From NCBI GenBank assembly GCA_946886805.1, contig CAMPJM010000134.1, positions 1 through 9,260 of the forward strand: a stretch of DNA of 9,260 bases, read 5' to 3'. Source of the stretch: an uncultured Flammeovirgaceae bacterium. Lineage in GTDB: Bacteria; Bacteroidota; Bacteroidia; Cytophagales; Cyclobacteriaceae. The notes under the pieces are model-generated. The model saw nothing but the letters and a program-made list of their open reading frames with translations. It was not told the origin of the DNA and did no database searches. The translations under genes were made by a program, and so were the position numbers. Shown piece after piece: positions 1 to 8,120 of this stretch (positions are counted from its first letter, which is position 1; the number at the start of each line of letters is the position of its first letter).

Positions 1-120
1 GGCGGGAAAAGTAGTAGTGAATTTTGGTGCAGGTCAAGGCACAAAAAATGAGCATAGCCATAGCTACGTGAGGCTTTTTGTAACGCAGAGATGCGTCAAA
101 AGACACACTTATTTTCCCGT
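1..120. repeat. Structured non-coding element rich in inverted repeats (cut by window edge)
   Basis: This stretch holds several nested inverted repeats. An outer pair is CGGGAAAA (3-10) with TTTTCCCG (112-119). Inside it lie GTGC (27-30) with GCAC (39-42), flanked by complementary T and A runs; TAGC (55-58) with GCTA (63-66); and a strong hairpin at 75-102 in which ACGCA/TGCGT closes a GAGA (GNRA-type) tetraloop and continues, after a 2-base bulge, as TTTTTG/CAAAAG. The minus strand also has an open frame without stops from about 117 to the left edge, but it shows no recognisable domain. The nested layout suggests a dispersed palindromic repeat or a structured RNA. The left boundary is unknown because the window starts here, and I assign no function. 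Confidence 0.4.
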
Positions 121-236
121 AGGTTTGTGCTTAACTTAACACCAGTTCACTTTAATCATTCCGGTAATAATATAGGTGTTGCAACAAATATTTTTTATTA
201 TTTGCCGTTGTCGACTAGTATGTTCGTTAGAATAAG

Positions 237-244
237 TAATTTTG
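237..244 (+). promoter_or_regulatory. Possible -7 promoter element upstream of the first histidine kinase
   Basis: TAATTTTG matches the Bacteroidota -7 consensus TAnnTTTG exactly and would start a transcript near 251, giving a leader of about 55 bases before the ATG at 307. No clear TTG-type -33 element sits 19-21 bases upstream, so the call is tentative. An 8-base motif with two free positions in AT-rich DNA can occur by chance. Confidence 0.3.
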
Positions 245-306
245 GGATTTTAATTTTTTGAAAATTTAATGGAAAATCAGTTTGACAATTTTTTAATTCT
301 GCTGGT

Positions 307-2820
307 ATGATTTTTCGACTTTCTTATTTTGCTGCTTTTTTGTTGCTAACAGCAAATTTTTCAGTAGGAAATCTTTTACATGCCTCGTCTATCCAAGGGT
401 TTGGTGATTCTGTTACTATTGATTATAAAACAGAAATATATAATAATGAAATTGAAATTTTATTAAGGAAAGCCTCATATTTCAAAAAGGAAAGGAATTT
501 TACCGAAGTTATAGATTTATATAACAAAGGACTCGCCTTGGCCAAACAAAATGAAGATACGCTCCAAATTTCTTTGCTGCATTATTATTTGGGCGATGCT
601 TTCCTGGAGATCAAGAATTATACCATGGCAATTGCAGAATTTGAATCTTGCTTAAAGTTTCAGATAGCTGTAAATGAACCTGATCTTTTTGCCAAAGCCT
701 CTTTTCACCTGGGTTCTATTTATTCTGAGTTTAATAATCATGAGTTGTCTCTAAGCTATTATAAAGATGCCCTAAAAGCATTTTTAAAGCTTGAGAAAAA
801 AGCATCTGCAGTGGAAGTGCTGGATAGTATTGGCGGCATTCAATTGGCAAACGGTAATAGAAAAGAAGCTTTAAATTCTTACTTAAAGGCACTTGAACAT
901 AGTAAGGGTAAAGTTAAGGATAATACAAAGGGTGAATTATACATTAAAGTTGGGAGTCTTTACCTTGAACTTAAGGATGATTTATCGGCCCTGCGATATC
1001 TAAAGCAAGGACTACAATTTATTTTGCCACATCAAAATTCCTCTATTCTCAGTGATGCCTATAACAGCGCAGGCCTGGCAAGTTATAATCTTGGAAATTA
1101 TAAAGAAGCTGAACAGTATTTCAAAAACGCGATGACAATCGCAAAAAATATTAGGGATAGGAAATCGCTCGCGGAATCTTTTAAAAACTTGGCAATCATA
1201 TATGAAAAGCTAAACAGGAAGTCTAATGAAATAATGTATTTTAAGAAATATGTTAATCTAAAGGACAGCTTACTAACGGATGAAAATCAAAGAAGGATTG
1301 CAGAAATAAAAACCCAGTTTGAAGTTGAGAATAAGCAAAAGGCCATTGAAATCCTAGAACATCAAAAGGCACTTTTATCTTCTCAGGCGGAGATGAAAGA
1401 TATGGCATTCCGAAACAACCAGATACTGCTGATTTTCTTTGCTTCTGTGCTGGTCCTTTCCATTCTATTTGTGATTTTGCTTATTAGAAGACATAATTCT
1501 AAAAGAAATACAAATCTGGCGCTTCAAAATCATTTGGCAGAAGCGAGGCAACAAAAAAACCAAATTGAAATCCAGAGAGATATTATCGAAAAGAACAATA
1601 AAAAGCTGGAAGAAGCGAGAAAAATTATTGTTAGAAAGAATAAGCTTTTGGAGGAGAACAACCTACTGCTTGAAAGAACAATTAATGAAAGGACGCTGGA
1701 ACTGTACAAAGCTTATCAAAAACTTTCTTTTCATGTAGACAATACTTCCCTGGCTGTAATGGAATTTAACGACAGGTTGGAGCTGATCCGATGGTCAGAT
1801 CAGGCAGAAATAATGTTTGGATGGCCAGCATCAGAAGTTTTAGGAAGGAGATTTCATGAGATCGGTTTTGTTTTGGAAAAAGACGTGGATGATGCAATTA
1901 AAAACATGCATGATTTATTGTACGGCGACGATGCCAGCATATCTTTTCTGAGTACAAACGGCAACAAATTTGGCGAAGTCCTACATATAGAATGGAATAC
2001 GTCTGTTCTCCTGAATAAGGACGGAAGTGTGGATTCTATCATGGCAATTGCGAACAACGTCTCTAGTAGGGAACTAGCATTTGAAGCGCTGCAATCGTCC
2101 CACAGGGAACTGGATAACTTTATCTATAAAGCCTCTCATGATCTGAGGGGTCCTTTGGCCAGGATCCAAGGTGTGGTAAACCTAGGGTTGATGGAAATAA
2201 AAGATAAAACTGCGAAGGATTACTTTAATATGCTTCATTTAACCGCTAATCAATTAAATAATATACTTTCCAGGTTGTTAATGATATATGATATCAATCA
2301 TCATTCCATCAAAATTGAACGGATAAACTTAAAAAATAGAATTTCCGAAATCCTTTATGACTTAAAAGAAGAAAATAAACTTACTAACATCAATTTTAAA
2401 TTTAAAATTGATGAAGGTTTGTTTTGGGATTCTGATATAATTTTATTCCAGATTATCATCAGAAATATGTTTGATAATGCTATTTTCTTTCAGGATAAAA
2501 AAAAGATGGAGGTTTTTCTGGAAACTAGCCTGTCCGATGATGAGAAATTAACTATTACTATTACCGACAACGGATTGGGGATTCCTGAAAATTTGCAGGA
2601 CAAAGTTTTCGATATGTTCTTTCATGGAGCTGCCAAGTCTGGCGGAACTGGCTTGGGACTTTATATGGCTAGAAAGGCCATTGAAAGATTGGGAGGAACT
2701 ATTCAGTTAATTAGCGGACAACCTCAAAATACAGTTTTTGAAATCATACTTCCTTGTTTTTTCGACTCTTTGAAAAAGCCTGAAAGAGTAACCCTGAAAA
2801 AAGTGAATTCAAAAGTCTAA
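307..2820 (+). CDS. TPR-PAS membrane sensor histidine kinase
   Basis: An 837-residue membrane sensor kinase that should autophosphorylate on His611 and pass the phosphate to an unknown response regulator. Residues 1-28 look like a signal peptide with a hydrophobic core. About six to seven TPR units fill residues 50-320 and should face the periplasm. One transmembrane helix spans about 373-393, followed by a long charged helix, probably coiled coil (395-468), and a PAS domain (about 472-590). HisKA follows, with the H-box SHDLRGPL, and then HATPase with an N-box (Asn720, Asn724), an intact G1 box DNGLGIP (754-760) and a G2 box GGTGLGLY (779-786). No HAMP or receiver domain is visible. The ATG at 307 is chosen because it gives the signal peptide; an in-frame stop lies at 283-285. 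The ligand sensed by the TPR region cannot be predicted. The gene is followed after 98 bases by a paralogue on the same strand, and the two are probably co-transcribed. Confidence 0.9.
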   Translation: MIFRLSYFAAFLLLTANFSVGNLLHASSIQGFGDSVTIDYKTEIYNNEIEILLRKASYFKKERNFTEVIDLYNKGLALAKQNEDTLQISLLHYYLGDAFLEIKNYTMAIAEFESCLKFQIAVNEPDLFAKASFHLGSIYSEFNNHELSLSYYKDALKAFLKLEKKASAVEVLDSIGGIQLANGNRKEALNSYLKALEHSKGKVKDNTKGELYIKVGSLYLELKDDLSALRYLKQGLQFILPHQNSSILSDAYNSAGLASYNLGNYKEAEQYFKNAMTIAKNIRDRKSLAESFKNLAIIYEKLNRKSNEIMYFKKYVNLKDSLLTDENQRRIAEIKTQFEVENKQKAIEILEHQKALLSSQAEMKDMAFRNNQILLIFFASVLVLSILFVILLIRRHNSKRNTNLALQNHLAEARQQKNQIEIQRDIIEKNNKKLEEARKIIVRKNKLLEENNLLLERTINERTLELYKAYQKLSFHVDNTSLAVMEFNDRLELIRWSDQAEIMFGWPASEVLGRRFHEIGFVLEKDVDDAIKNMHDLLYGDDASISFLSTNGNKFGEVLHIEWNTSVLLNKDGSVDSIMAIANNVSSRELAFEALQSSHRELDNFIYKASHDLRGPLARIQGVVNLGLMEIKDKTAKDYFNMLHLTANQLNNILSRLLMIYDINHHSIKIERINLKNRISEILYDLKEENKLTNINFKFKIDEGLFWDSDIILFQIIIRNMFDNAIFFQDKKKMEVFLETSLSDDEKLTITITDNGLGIPENLQDKVFDMFFHGAAKSGGTGLGLYMARKAIERLGGTIQLISGQPQNTVFEIILPCFFDSLKKPERVTLKKVNSKV

Positions 2821-2918
2821 AAAGGTCTTTTTCTGCCGGAGAGGTTACAATTCTTCGATTGGGGGAATTAAAAATATTGCGTTCGCAGATTCTGAATATT
2901 TTTATCTTATTGGATTTA

Positions 2919-5318
2919 ATGAAACTTTTTGTCAAAGAAAAAAAAAGCTCCTGTTTTTTAATCCTTTCATTGTTATTTCTTCTTATTAGTTGTGGGAAAG
3001 AAAATAATGATTTAAATCTTCAGAAAAAGGTTGTTGAAGAACAACTATTAAAGAGTGAATCATTTTTCGATAGTAACCTTGATTCAGCACTGGTTTATTC
3101 TCAAAAGGCTGCCCTGGGCGCCAAGAAAAAGCGGTTTCAGAAGCTGGAACTAAAGGCTGTACATTTAACCGCCAAAGTTCTTCTTGAACAAAACAATTTT
3201 AAGGAAGCCCTCCGAAACTTTAAAAAGGCCCTCAACTTACCGATAATCAAAAAGGAATCTGTTATTGCGGCAGAAATTTATAAAGACATCGGCCTGTGTG
3301 AAATACAACTAAATAATCATCTTTCGGCTATTCTTAACTACAGAAAATGCCTCAACTTTAAAAATAAGATAGAGGCTCCGGAGATTTTTGCTGATGCTTC
3401 TGAATCTCTTGGTGATATGTATAGACGGTTGCGCTACAATCACAATGCCCTTAATTTCTATTCAGAATCACAAAACTATTATAAGCAGTACGATGAATTA
3501 AATTCATTTTACATAGTCCAAAATAAGATTGGGGATATATATCAATCAGAAAATAAGCACTCAAAGGCATTGGAGCTATACAAACAATCTTTGGAGTATT
3601 TTTCTGAGAACGGAAATAAGGATCAGGAGGCGTTTACTTTGATAAGATTGGCGGAACTGCATATGCTTCAACAGACATGGGCAGACGCTAAAGAAAATAG
3701 TTTGCGGGCTAAGGAAATTGCTTTCGAAGTTTCAAATTTCGATGTTTTGATGGTAGCGCATTTCGTTCTTGGACAGATAAATTTAAAACAGGAAAATTAT
3801 AAAGAAGCACGAAGGGAATACCTTGAATCTTACGAATTAGCAAATATACTTAGTGATGAGGAGAGCAAAATATCCATCACAGGTCGGTTGGCTGTTGTAG
3901 AAGAAAAACTGGGGAATTATAAGCAAAGTATAGCCTTTTACAAGGAGTACCACAATGAAATAGATGAAATCTTGGGTTTTCAGGAAGATCAAAAGGTAAA
4001 AGATTTGCTTACTACAATCACTATAAACAAGAATCAAAAGGAAATAGCGTCTTTACAAAGGAGAAATTCGGTTATAGAAAAATATTCCTCTTTGCGTTCA
4101 GAAGGCTTAGGCAGCAATAGGAGCTTTATTATACTCCTTACGGCATTCGTTATAGTTTTTATTTTGTTGGTAGCAGTTTATTATAAAAGATTCAAGGATA
4201 AGAAAAACATTAGTAAAATTTTAGAAGACACGGTAAAGGAAAGGACGGACGCTTTAAATGAAACGCTTCAAAAGCTTTCTTTTCATGTGAATAATACTAG
4301 TTTGGCCGTAATTGAACTTGATGTTGCTCAAAAAGTGAAGACATGGTCAGCGCGGTCTGAAAAGATTTTTGGATGGTCTTCTTCCGAAGTGTTGGAAAAG
4401 GAGCTGTTTGCTATCAATATATTTCAAGACGAGAGTCTAAAAGAAATAATCAATGCTTTTGAAAAAATCAAGAAAGGGAAAATAGCCAGAAAATTTAAGC
4501 TCCTCAAAAATTTAAATAAAGAGGGCGGGCTTTTATTTATTGAATGGAATTTTTCTGTATTGTCCGACGATCACGGTAAAATTATCTCTATTTTATGCTT
4601 TGCAAATGATGTCACACACAGAGAGCTGGCTTTAATAGAAGCTGAAACTGCCAATAAGGAATTGGATAATTTTATATATAAAACTTCTCATGACGTTAAA
4701 GGTCCCATTGCCAGGATTGAAGGTTTAATTAATTTAGGTTTAATTGAAGCGAAGGAACAGGTTTCAATAGATTATTTTAAACGATTGAACAATGTTGCTG
4801 CAACTTTTAACATTGTGCTTTCCAGGCTTTTTAGAATTCACGGGCTTTACTATCACAAGCCAGAGCCAGTAGTGCTTAATTTGAAAAGTGAAATAACCGA
4901 TCTGCTTCATAGCCTCCAAAAGAAAAACAATTTGTACGACCTGAAGTACGAAATTGATATGCCTGACGAAATATCCTGTAAGACTGATAAATTACTATTG
5001 TATATAATCATTCAAAACATTTATGAAAATGCGCTTGACTACAGGAAAGATGGATTATCACAAATTGTTTTTTTAGCCGAAGTTGTAAATGGTAGCAATT
5101 TGAAAATGCAAATCAGAGATAATGGTACCTGTATCCCCCTTGAAGCGGTGGATCGCATTTTCGATATGTTTTTTCAAAACACAGCACAGTCTTCTACCGC
5201 AGGTTTGGGATTATATATGGTTAAAAAATCGGTTGAGAAATTGGGAGGTACTATTAAACTCCTTGAAAATAAGTCAGAAACAATCTTCGAAATCGTCCTA
5301 CCCAAAGCCAGCGCATAG
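2919..5318 (+). CDS. TPR-PAS sensor histidine kinase with lipoprotein signal; paralogue of the upstream kinase
   Basis: A 799-residue paralogue of the preceding kinase. I start it at the ATG at 2919 and not at an in-frame TTG at 2859, because only the ATG gives a proper N-terminus: a Lys-rich start, a hydrophobic core and a lipobox LISC with Cys25. About seven TPR units cover residues 77-350, a transmembrane helix lies near 402-421, and a short charged helix leads into a PAS domain (about 452-570). The phospho-acceptor is His591 in SHDVKGPI, and the HATPase N-box has Asn700 and Asn704. The G1 box reads DNGTCIP (734-740), so the second glycine of DxGxG is Cys738. The G2 region reads STAGLGLY, keeping GLGL but lacking the first glycine. 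ATP binding may be weakened, or the protein may work with its neighbour. Both proteins carry nearly the same segment before the PAS domain (QKLSFHV, then NTSLAV). A lipid anchor together with a transmembrane helix tethers the sensor region at both ends. Confidence 0.88.
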   Translation: MKLFVKEKKSSCFLILSLLFLLISCGKENNDLNLQKKVVEEQLLKSESFFDSNLDSALVYSQKAALGAKKKRFQKLELKAVHLTAKVLLEQNNFKEALRNFKKALNLPIIKKESVIAAEIYKDIGLCEIQLNNHLSAILNYRKCLNFKNKIEAPEIFADASESLGDMYRRLRYNHNALNFYSESQNYYKQYDELNSFYIVQNKIGDIYQSENKHSKALELYKQSLEYFSENGNKDQEAFTLIRLAELHMLQQTWADAKENSLRAKEIAFEVSNFDVLMVAHFVLGQINLKQENYKEARREYLESYELANILSDEESKISITGRLAVVEEKLGNYKQSIAFYKEYHNEIDEILGFQEDQKVKDLLTTITINKNQKEIASLQRRNSVIEKYSSLRSEGLGSNRSFIILLTAFVIVFILLVAVYYKRFKDKKNISKILEDTVKERTDALNETLQKLSFHVNNTSLAVIELDVAQKVKTWSARSEKIFGWSSSEVLEKELFAINIFQDESLKEIINAFEKIKKGKIARKFKLLKNLNKEGGLLFIEWNFSVLSDDHGKIISILCFANDVTHRELALIEAETANKELDNFIYKTSHDVKGPIARIEGLINLGLIEAKEQVSIDYFKRLNNVAATFNIVLSRLFRIHGLYYHKPEPVVLNLKSEITDLLHSLQKKNNLYDLKYEIDMPDEISCKTDKLLLYIIIQNIYENALDYRKDGLSQIVFLAEVVNGSNLKMQIRDNGTCIPLEAVDRIFDMFFQNTAQSSTAGLGLYMVKKSVEKLGGTIKLLENKSETIFEIVLPKASA

Positions 5319-5661
5319 TTTTTCTATTCGTGTTTTTGCAAATGCCTGCTCCGAGGGAAATCGTTTTTAAACCCCCCTGTTGAAGCTTTCCAAGGTCCTT
5401 CAACCCGAAATATACATTAGAACATCTATTCCGAAGCAAAATAGCTGCAAATCAGTCGCTTTGTTAATTTTTATCCTGTAACCATAACGGTGCTATGCTT
5501 TTCGGATGAAAATCCCTGATTTATTGCTATTTTACTTCTCATCACAATCCCTAGTGAATAATCCGGGTTCAAAATGAAAAGGATGCAGTTTCTGAAAATT
5601 TGATTTTATTAAATTTTTTGAATTGTTGATCAAATTTTCTTAGGACAGCATATAAAATCTT
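5319..5661. other. Intergenic gap without a recognisable gene
   Basis: No convincing coding frame was found between the second kinase and the metG promoter. It holds a run of six C at 5372-5377 and an inverted repeat GTTGAAG (5379-5385) with CTTCAAC (5398-5404), a 7-bp stem around a 12-base loop. No T-run follows it on either strand, so it is a poor intrinsic terminator, although its place about 60 bases past the kinase stop would suit one. The segment 5562-5661 is very AT-rich and leads into the metG promoter. Confidence 0.5.
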
Positions 5662-5669
5662 TATATTTG
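5662..5669 (+). promoter_or_regulatory. metG promoter, -7 element
   Basis: TATATTTG matches the Bacteroidota TAnnTTTG -7 element exactly. Transcription should begin near 5676, about 12 bases before the ATG at 5688, with an A-rich leader. No convincing -33 TTG lies at the usual distance. The element overlaps an in-frame TTG at 5667, which argues against that TTG as a start codon. Confidence 0.6.
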
Positions 5670-5687
5670 CGCAAAAAACAAATAGTT

Positions 5688-7736
5688 ATGCCCAATAAAC
5701 CTGCACGATATACAATAACTGCTGCTTTACCCTATGCTAACGGCCCTGTGCATATTGGCCATCTTGCAGGGGTTTATATTCCCGCTGATATTTATGTACG
5801 GTATTTAAGGGCAAACAAAAAAGACGTGGCATTTATTTGTGGCTCAGACGAACATGGTGTACCTATTACTATCAGGGCAAAGAAAGAAGGCATTACTCCT
5901 AAAGAAGTTACCGATAAATATCATCACCTTATAAAAGATTCCTTTGGCGAACTTGGAATATCATTTAATATTTATTCCAGAACATCTTCTGACACTCAGT
6001 ATGATACTGCTTCGAAGATTTTTAAAAATATTTACGACAAGGGCTTATTCGAGGAAAAAGAAACTGAGCAATATTTTGACCCAAAAGCTGAACAATTCCT
6101 TGCCGATAGGTATATAAAAGGAACTTGTCCAAACTGTAGTTATCCCGAGGCGTATGGAGATCAATGTGAATCGTGTGGCACATCTTTGAGTCCTTCGGAT
6201 CTAAAGAATCCTAAATCAATGTTGAGCGGGGAAATCCCTGTTCTCAAGAAAACGAAGCATTGGTATCTGCCCATGAATGATTATGAGCCATGGCTAAAGG
6301 AGTGGATATTGGAAGGGCACAAGGAATGGAAAGCAAATGTTTACGGCCAATGTAAAAGCTGGATAGATAGTGGTTTGCATCCCAGGGCCATGACGAGAGA
6401 TCTGGATTGGGGCGTTCCCGTTCCTTTGCCTGATGCTGAAGGAAAAGTTTTGTATGTGTGGTTTGACGCACCGATAGGTTATATTTCGGCAACCAAAGAT
6501 TGGGCGAAGCTGGAAAACAAGGATTGGGAACCCTATTGGAAAGGTGACGACACCAAATTGGTTCATTTTATAGGGAAAGATAATATCGTATTTCATTGTA
6601 TTATATTCCCTATCATTTTAAAAGCTCATGGTGAATTTATTCTGCCCGATAATGTTCCGGCAAATGAATTTTTAAATCTTGAAGGTCAAAAGATTTCCAC
6701 ATCACGCAATTGGGCGGTTTGGTTGCATGAGTATCTGAAGGATTTTCCGGGGAAGGAAGATGTACTCAGATACGTGCTTTGCGCCAATGCTCCAGAGACA
6801 AAAGACAATGATTTCACCTGGAAAGATTATCAGGCTCGTAATAATAATGAGTTGGTGGCAATCTTTGGCAATTTTGTTAACCGTGCTTTGGTACTTACGC
6901 AAAAATACTATGAAGGCAGAGTACCGGAAAGAAGCGAGTTGTTCGATATTGATACTAACGCAATAGAAGAGTTAGCTAAATTCCCTGAAAGAATCGCAAA
7001 CTCGATTGAGCAATATCGATTTAGAGAAGCCTTGACCATATTCATGGATCTTGCCAGGTTGGGTAATAAATATTTAGCAGAGACAGAACCTTGGAAACTA
7101 ATAAAAACCAATGAAAGCAGAGTTGCAACTATATTGAATATCAGTATCCAGCTAGTTGCAAACATGGCAATACTTGGCGAGCCATTCTTGCCTTTTACAG
7201 CCGCTAAGATCAGAAGCATGTTAAATATTGATGAATCGAGCTGGGAGGAAGCTGGTGGAATAAATTTGGTTTCTGGGGGCCATCAACTGGGTGCGCCGGT
7301 GCTTTTATTTGAAAAGGTGGAAGATGAAGTAATTGAAAACCAGGTAAACAGGTTGCTTGACACAAAAAAGGAAAACGAACTTGCCTCGATAGAGGTGCCT
7401 GTTGGAAAATCGGAGATAGCTTTTGATGATTTTTCAAAAATGGATTTGCGGGTGGGGACAATAATAGCGGCTGAGAAAGTAAAGAAATCTAAAAAGTTAC
7501 TAAAACTGACCGTTGAAGCAGGGACAGATACCCGAACTATCATGAGCGGTATCGCGGAGAGTTATGAAGTAGAAAGTGTAATAGGAAAACAGGTCTGCTT
7601 TTTAGCCAATCTGGCACCCAGAAATATTATGGGCATAGAATCAAAAGGAATGATTTTAATGGCAGAAGATAAGGACGGGAAATTGGCATTTTTACAGCCC
7701 GATAAGAAGATTTGGGATGGAGGAACGGTGAGTTAG
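5688..7736 (+). CDS. metG: Methionyl-tRNA synthetase
   Basis: MetG charges tRNA-Met with methionine using ATP in the cytoplasm, for both initiation and elongation. The 682-residue product has the class I HIGH motif at 22-25 (within VHIGHLAG) and a zinc knuckle with Cys147, Cys150, Cys160 and Cys163. The signature loop is KISTS at 335-339 in place of the textbook KMSKS. An anticodon-binding helical domain follows, and a C-terminal EMAP-II/Trbp111-type tRNA-binding domain spans about 577-682, starting near [11 protein letters not shown]. The length suits the long, dimeric form of the enzyme. The start is the ATG at 5688, giving [19 protein letters not shown]; an in-frame TTG at 5667 would add seven residues but lies inside the promoter. 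The gene appears monocistronic: it has its own promoter upstream and a possible terminator downstream. Its stop codon is the first part of a heptamer array. Confidence 0.97.
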   Translation: MPNKPARYTITAALPYANGPVHIGHLAGVYIPADIYVRYLRANKKDVAFICGSDEHGVPITIRAKKEGITPKEVTDKYHHLIKDSFGELGISFNIYSRTSSDTQYDTASKIFKNIYDKGLFEEKETEQYFDPKAEQFLADRYIKGTCPNCSYPEAYGDQCESCGTSLSPSDLKNPKSMLSGEIPVLKKTKHWYLPMNDYEPWLKEWILEGHKEWKANVYGQCKSWIDSGLHPRAMTRDLDWGVPVPLPDAEGKVLYVWFDAPIGYISATKDWAKLENKDWEPYWKGDDTKLVHFIGKDNIVFHCIIFPIILKAHGEFILPDNVPANEFLNLEGQKISTSRNWAVWLHEYLKDFPGKEDVLRYVLCANAPETKDNDFTWKDYQARNNNELVAIFGNFVNRALVLTQKYYEGRVPERSELFDIDTNAIEELAKFPERIANSIEQYRFREALTIFMDLARLGNKYLAETEPWKLIKTNESRVATILNISIQLVANMAILGEPFLPFTAAKIRSMLNIDESSWEEAGGINLVSGGHQLGAPVLLFEKVEDEVIENQVNRLLDTKKENELASIEVPVGKSEIAFDDFSKMDLRVGTIIAAEKVKKSKKLLKLTVEAGTDTRTIMSGIAESYEVESVIGKQVCFLANLAPRNIMGIESKGMILMAEDKDGKLAFLQPDKKIWDGGTVS

Positions 7737-7768
7737 AAATTATAAATTAGGAATTATAAATTTTAAAT
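7737..7768 (+). repeat. Heptamer array directly after the metG stop
   Basis: From the stop TAG onward the sequence splits into 7-mers: TAGAAAT (includes the stop), TATAAAT, TAGGAAT, TATAAAT, TTTAAAT. On the other strand these read ATTTCTA, ATTTATA, ATTCCTA, ATTTATA and ATTTAAA, the same pattern as the arrays at 7883, 8338 and 8699. Orientation relative to the gene matches those after the thiamine-binding gene and pth. Confidence 0.7.
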
Positions 7769-7794
7769 GAGGTAGCTGTTGAAGAAACCTCATT
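7766..7794 (+). terminator. Possible weak terminator of metG
   Basis: AATGAGGT (7766-7773) pairs with ACCTCATT (7787-7794) in an 8-bp stem with a 13-base loop, 30 bases after the metG stop. The following sequence, GCTTTACTG, is only weakly T-rich, so termination strength is uncertain. Confidence 0.4.
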
Positions 7795-8098
7795 GCTTTA
7801 CTGTGGCATTTGGCTTAATTGAATAATTGATAACCGTACAAATTTTTGAAAAATTGCTCGTACAGTTTAAGGAATCGATATAATTTAACATCTACAATTT
7901 AACATTTATCATTTCAGTAATTTAAACGAAACACGGCTCCCTATCATTAGTACCCGTTTTGGTCTGTGTCTTCTATTCGTAAAATCATTCCGTATGGACG
8001 GATGAGTAGTTCATTGAAGCTCCTTTCATTTTTAAAAGCGATTTCCCTGAATTAGGAGTTAGCGGTTGATGGAAGTGTAGAATATTAATGTAAATACT
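7795..8098. other. Intergenic gap with inverted repeats and possible gene remnant
   Basis: No intact gene is visible. The gap contains a near-perfect palindrome at 7841-7855 (AATTTTT, G, AAAAATT) flanked by CGTACA at 7835-7840 and 7859-7864. It also holds the heptamer array at 7883-7914 and a hairpin at 7985-8005, where CCGT/ACGG around an ATGG loop extends as TCAT/ATGA past one bulged T. On the minus strand, 8051-7947 is open for 34 codons and ends in closely spaced stop codons, but has no plausible start at its beginning. It could be the tail of a decayed gene or chance. Confidence 0.45.
7883..7914 (-). repeat. Heptamer array without an adjacent intact gene
   Basis: On the plus strand the units are ATTTAAC, ATCTACA, ATTTAAC, ATTTATC and then ATTTCAG (7911-7917). 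The last unit contains TCA, the complement of a TGA stop, at 7914-7916, as in the pth-associated array. Apart from one inserted 7-mer and two substitutions, 7889-7915 matches 8337-8370. The orientation is that of a minus-strand gene ending here, but no intact gene lies upstream on that strand. Confidence 0.65.
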
Positions 8099-8106
8099 TA
8101 TCTTTG
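8099..8106 (+). promoter_or_regulatory. Promoter -7 element of the antitoxin-like pseudogene
   Basis: TATCTTTG matches the Bacteroidota TAnnTTTG element exactly and lies 14 bases before the ATG at 8121, so the transcript would have a very short leader. A clear -33 element is not visible at the usual distance. Confidence 0.5.
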
Positions 8107-8120
8107 GGTAAACAGCAATT

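Noticed and set aside
282..311. TTGACA, 18 bases, TATGAT, resembling a sigma-70 promoter
   Set aside because: The -10-like hexamer overlaps the ATG at 307, so the transcript would start inside the gene and lose the signal peptide. Bacteroidota primary sigma factors also prefer TAnnTTTG. Most likely chance in AT-rich DNA.
5122..5370. 82-codon plus-strand open frame at the end of the second kinase
   Set aside because: It runs out of frame through the HATPase coding sequence, and its translation shows no domain. It is a shadow frame.
5379..5404. Intrinsic terminator of the kinase pair
   Set aside because: The 7-bp stem has a 12-base loop, no GC-rich base and no following T-run on either strand. 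I list it only as an inverted repeat in the gap.
5254..5439. 61-codon minus-strand open frame after the second kinase
   Set aside because: About a third overlaps the kinase 3' end antisense, there is no recognisable domain and no promoter, and the remaining part lies in spacer DNA.
6690..6704. Altered KMSKS motif in MetG (KISTS) as a sign of a defective enzyme
   Set aside because: Variants of this loop are common in class I synthetases, and this form is, to my knowledge, usual in Bacteroidota MetG. All other motifs are intact.
6908..7219. 103-codon minus-strand open frame inside metG
   Set aside because: It is entirely antisense to well-conserved metG coding sequence with no independent support. 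The other antisense frames in metG were dropped for the same reason.
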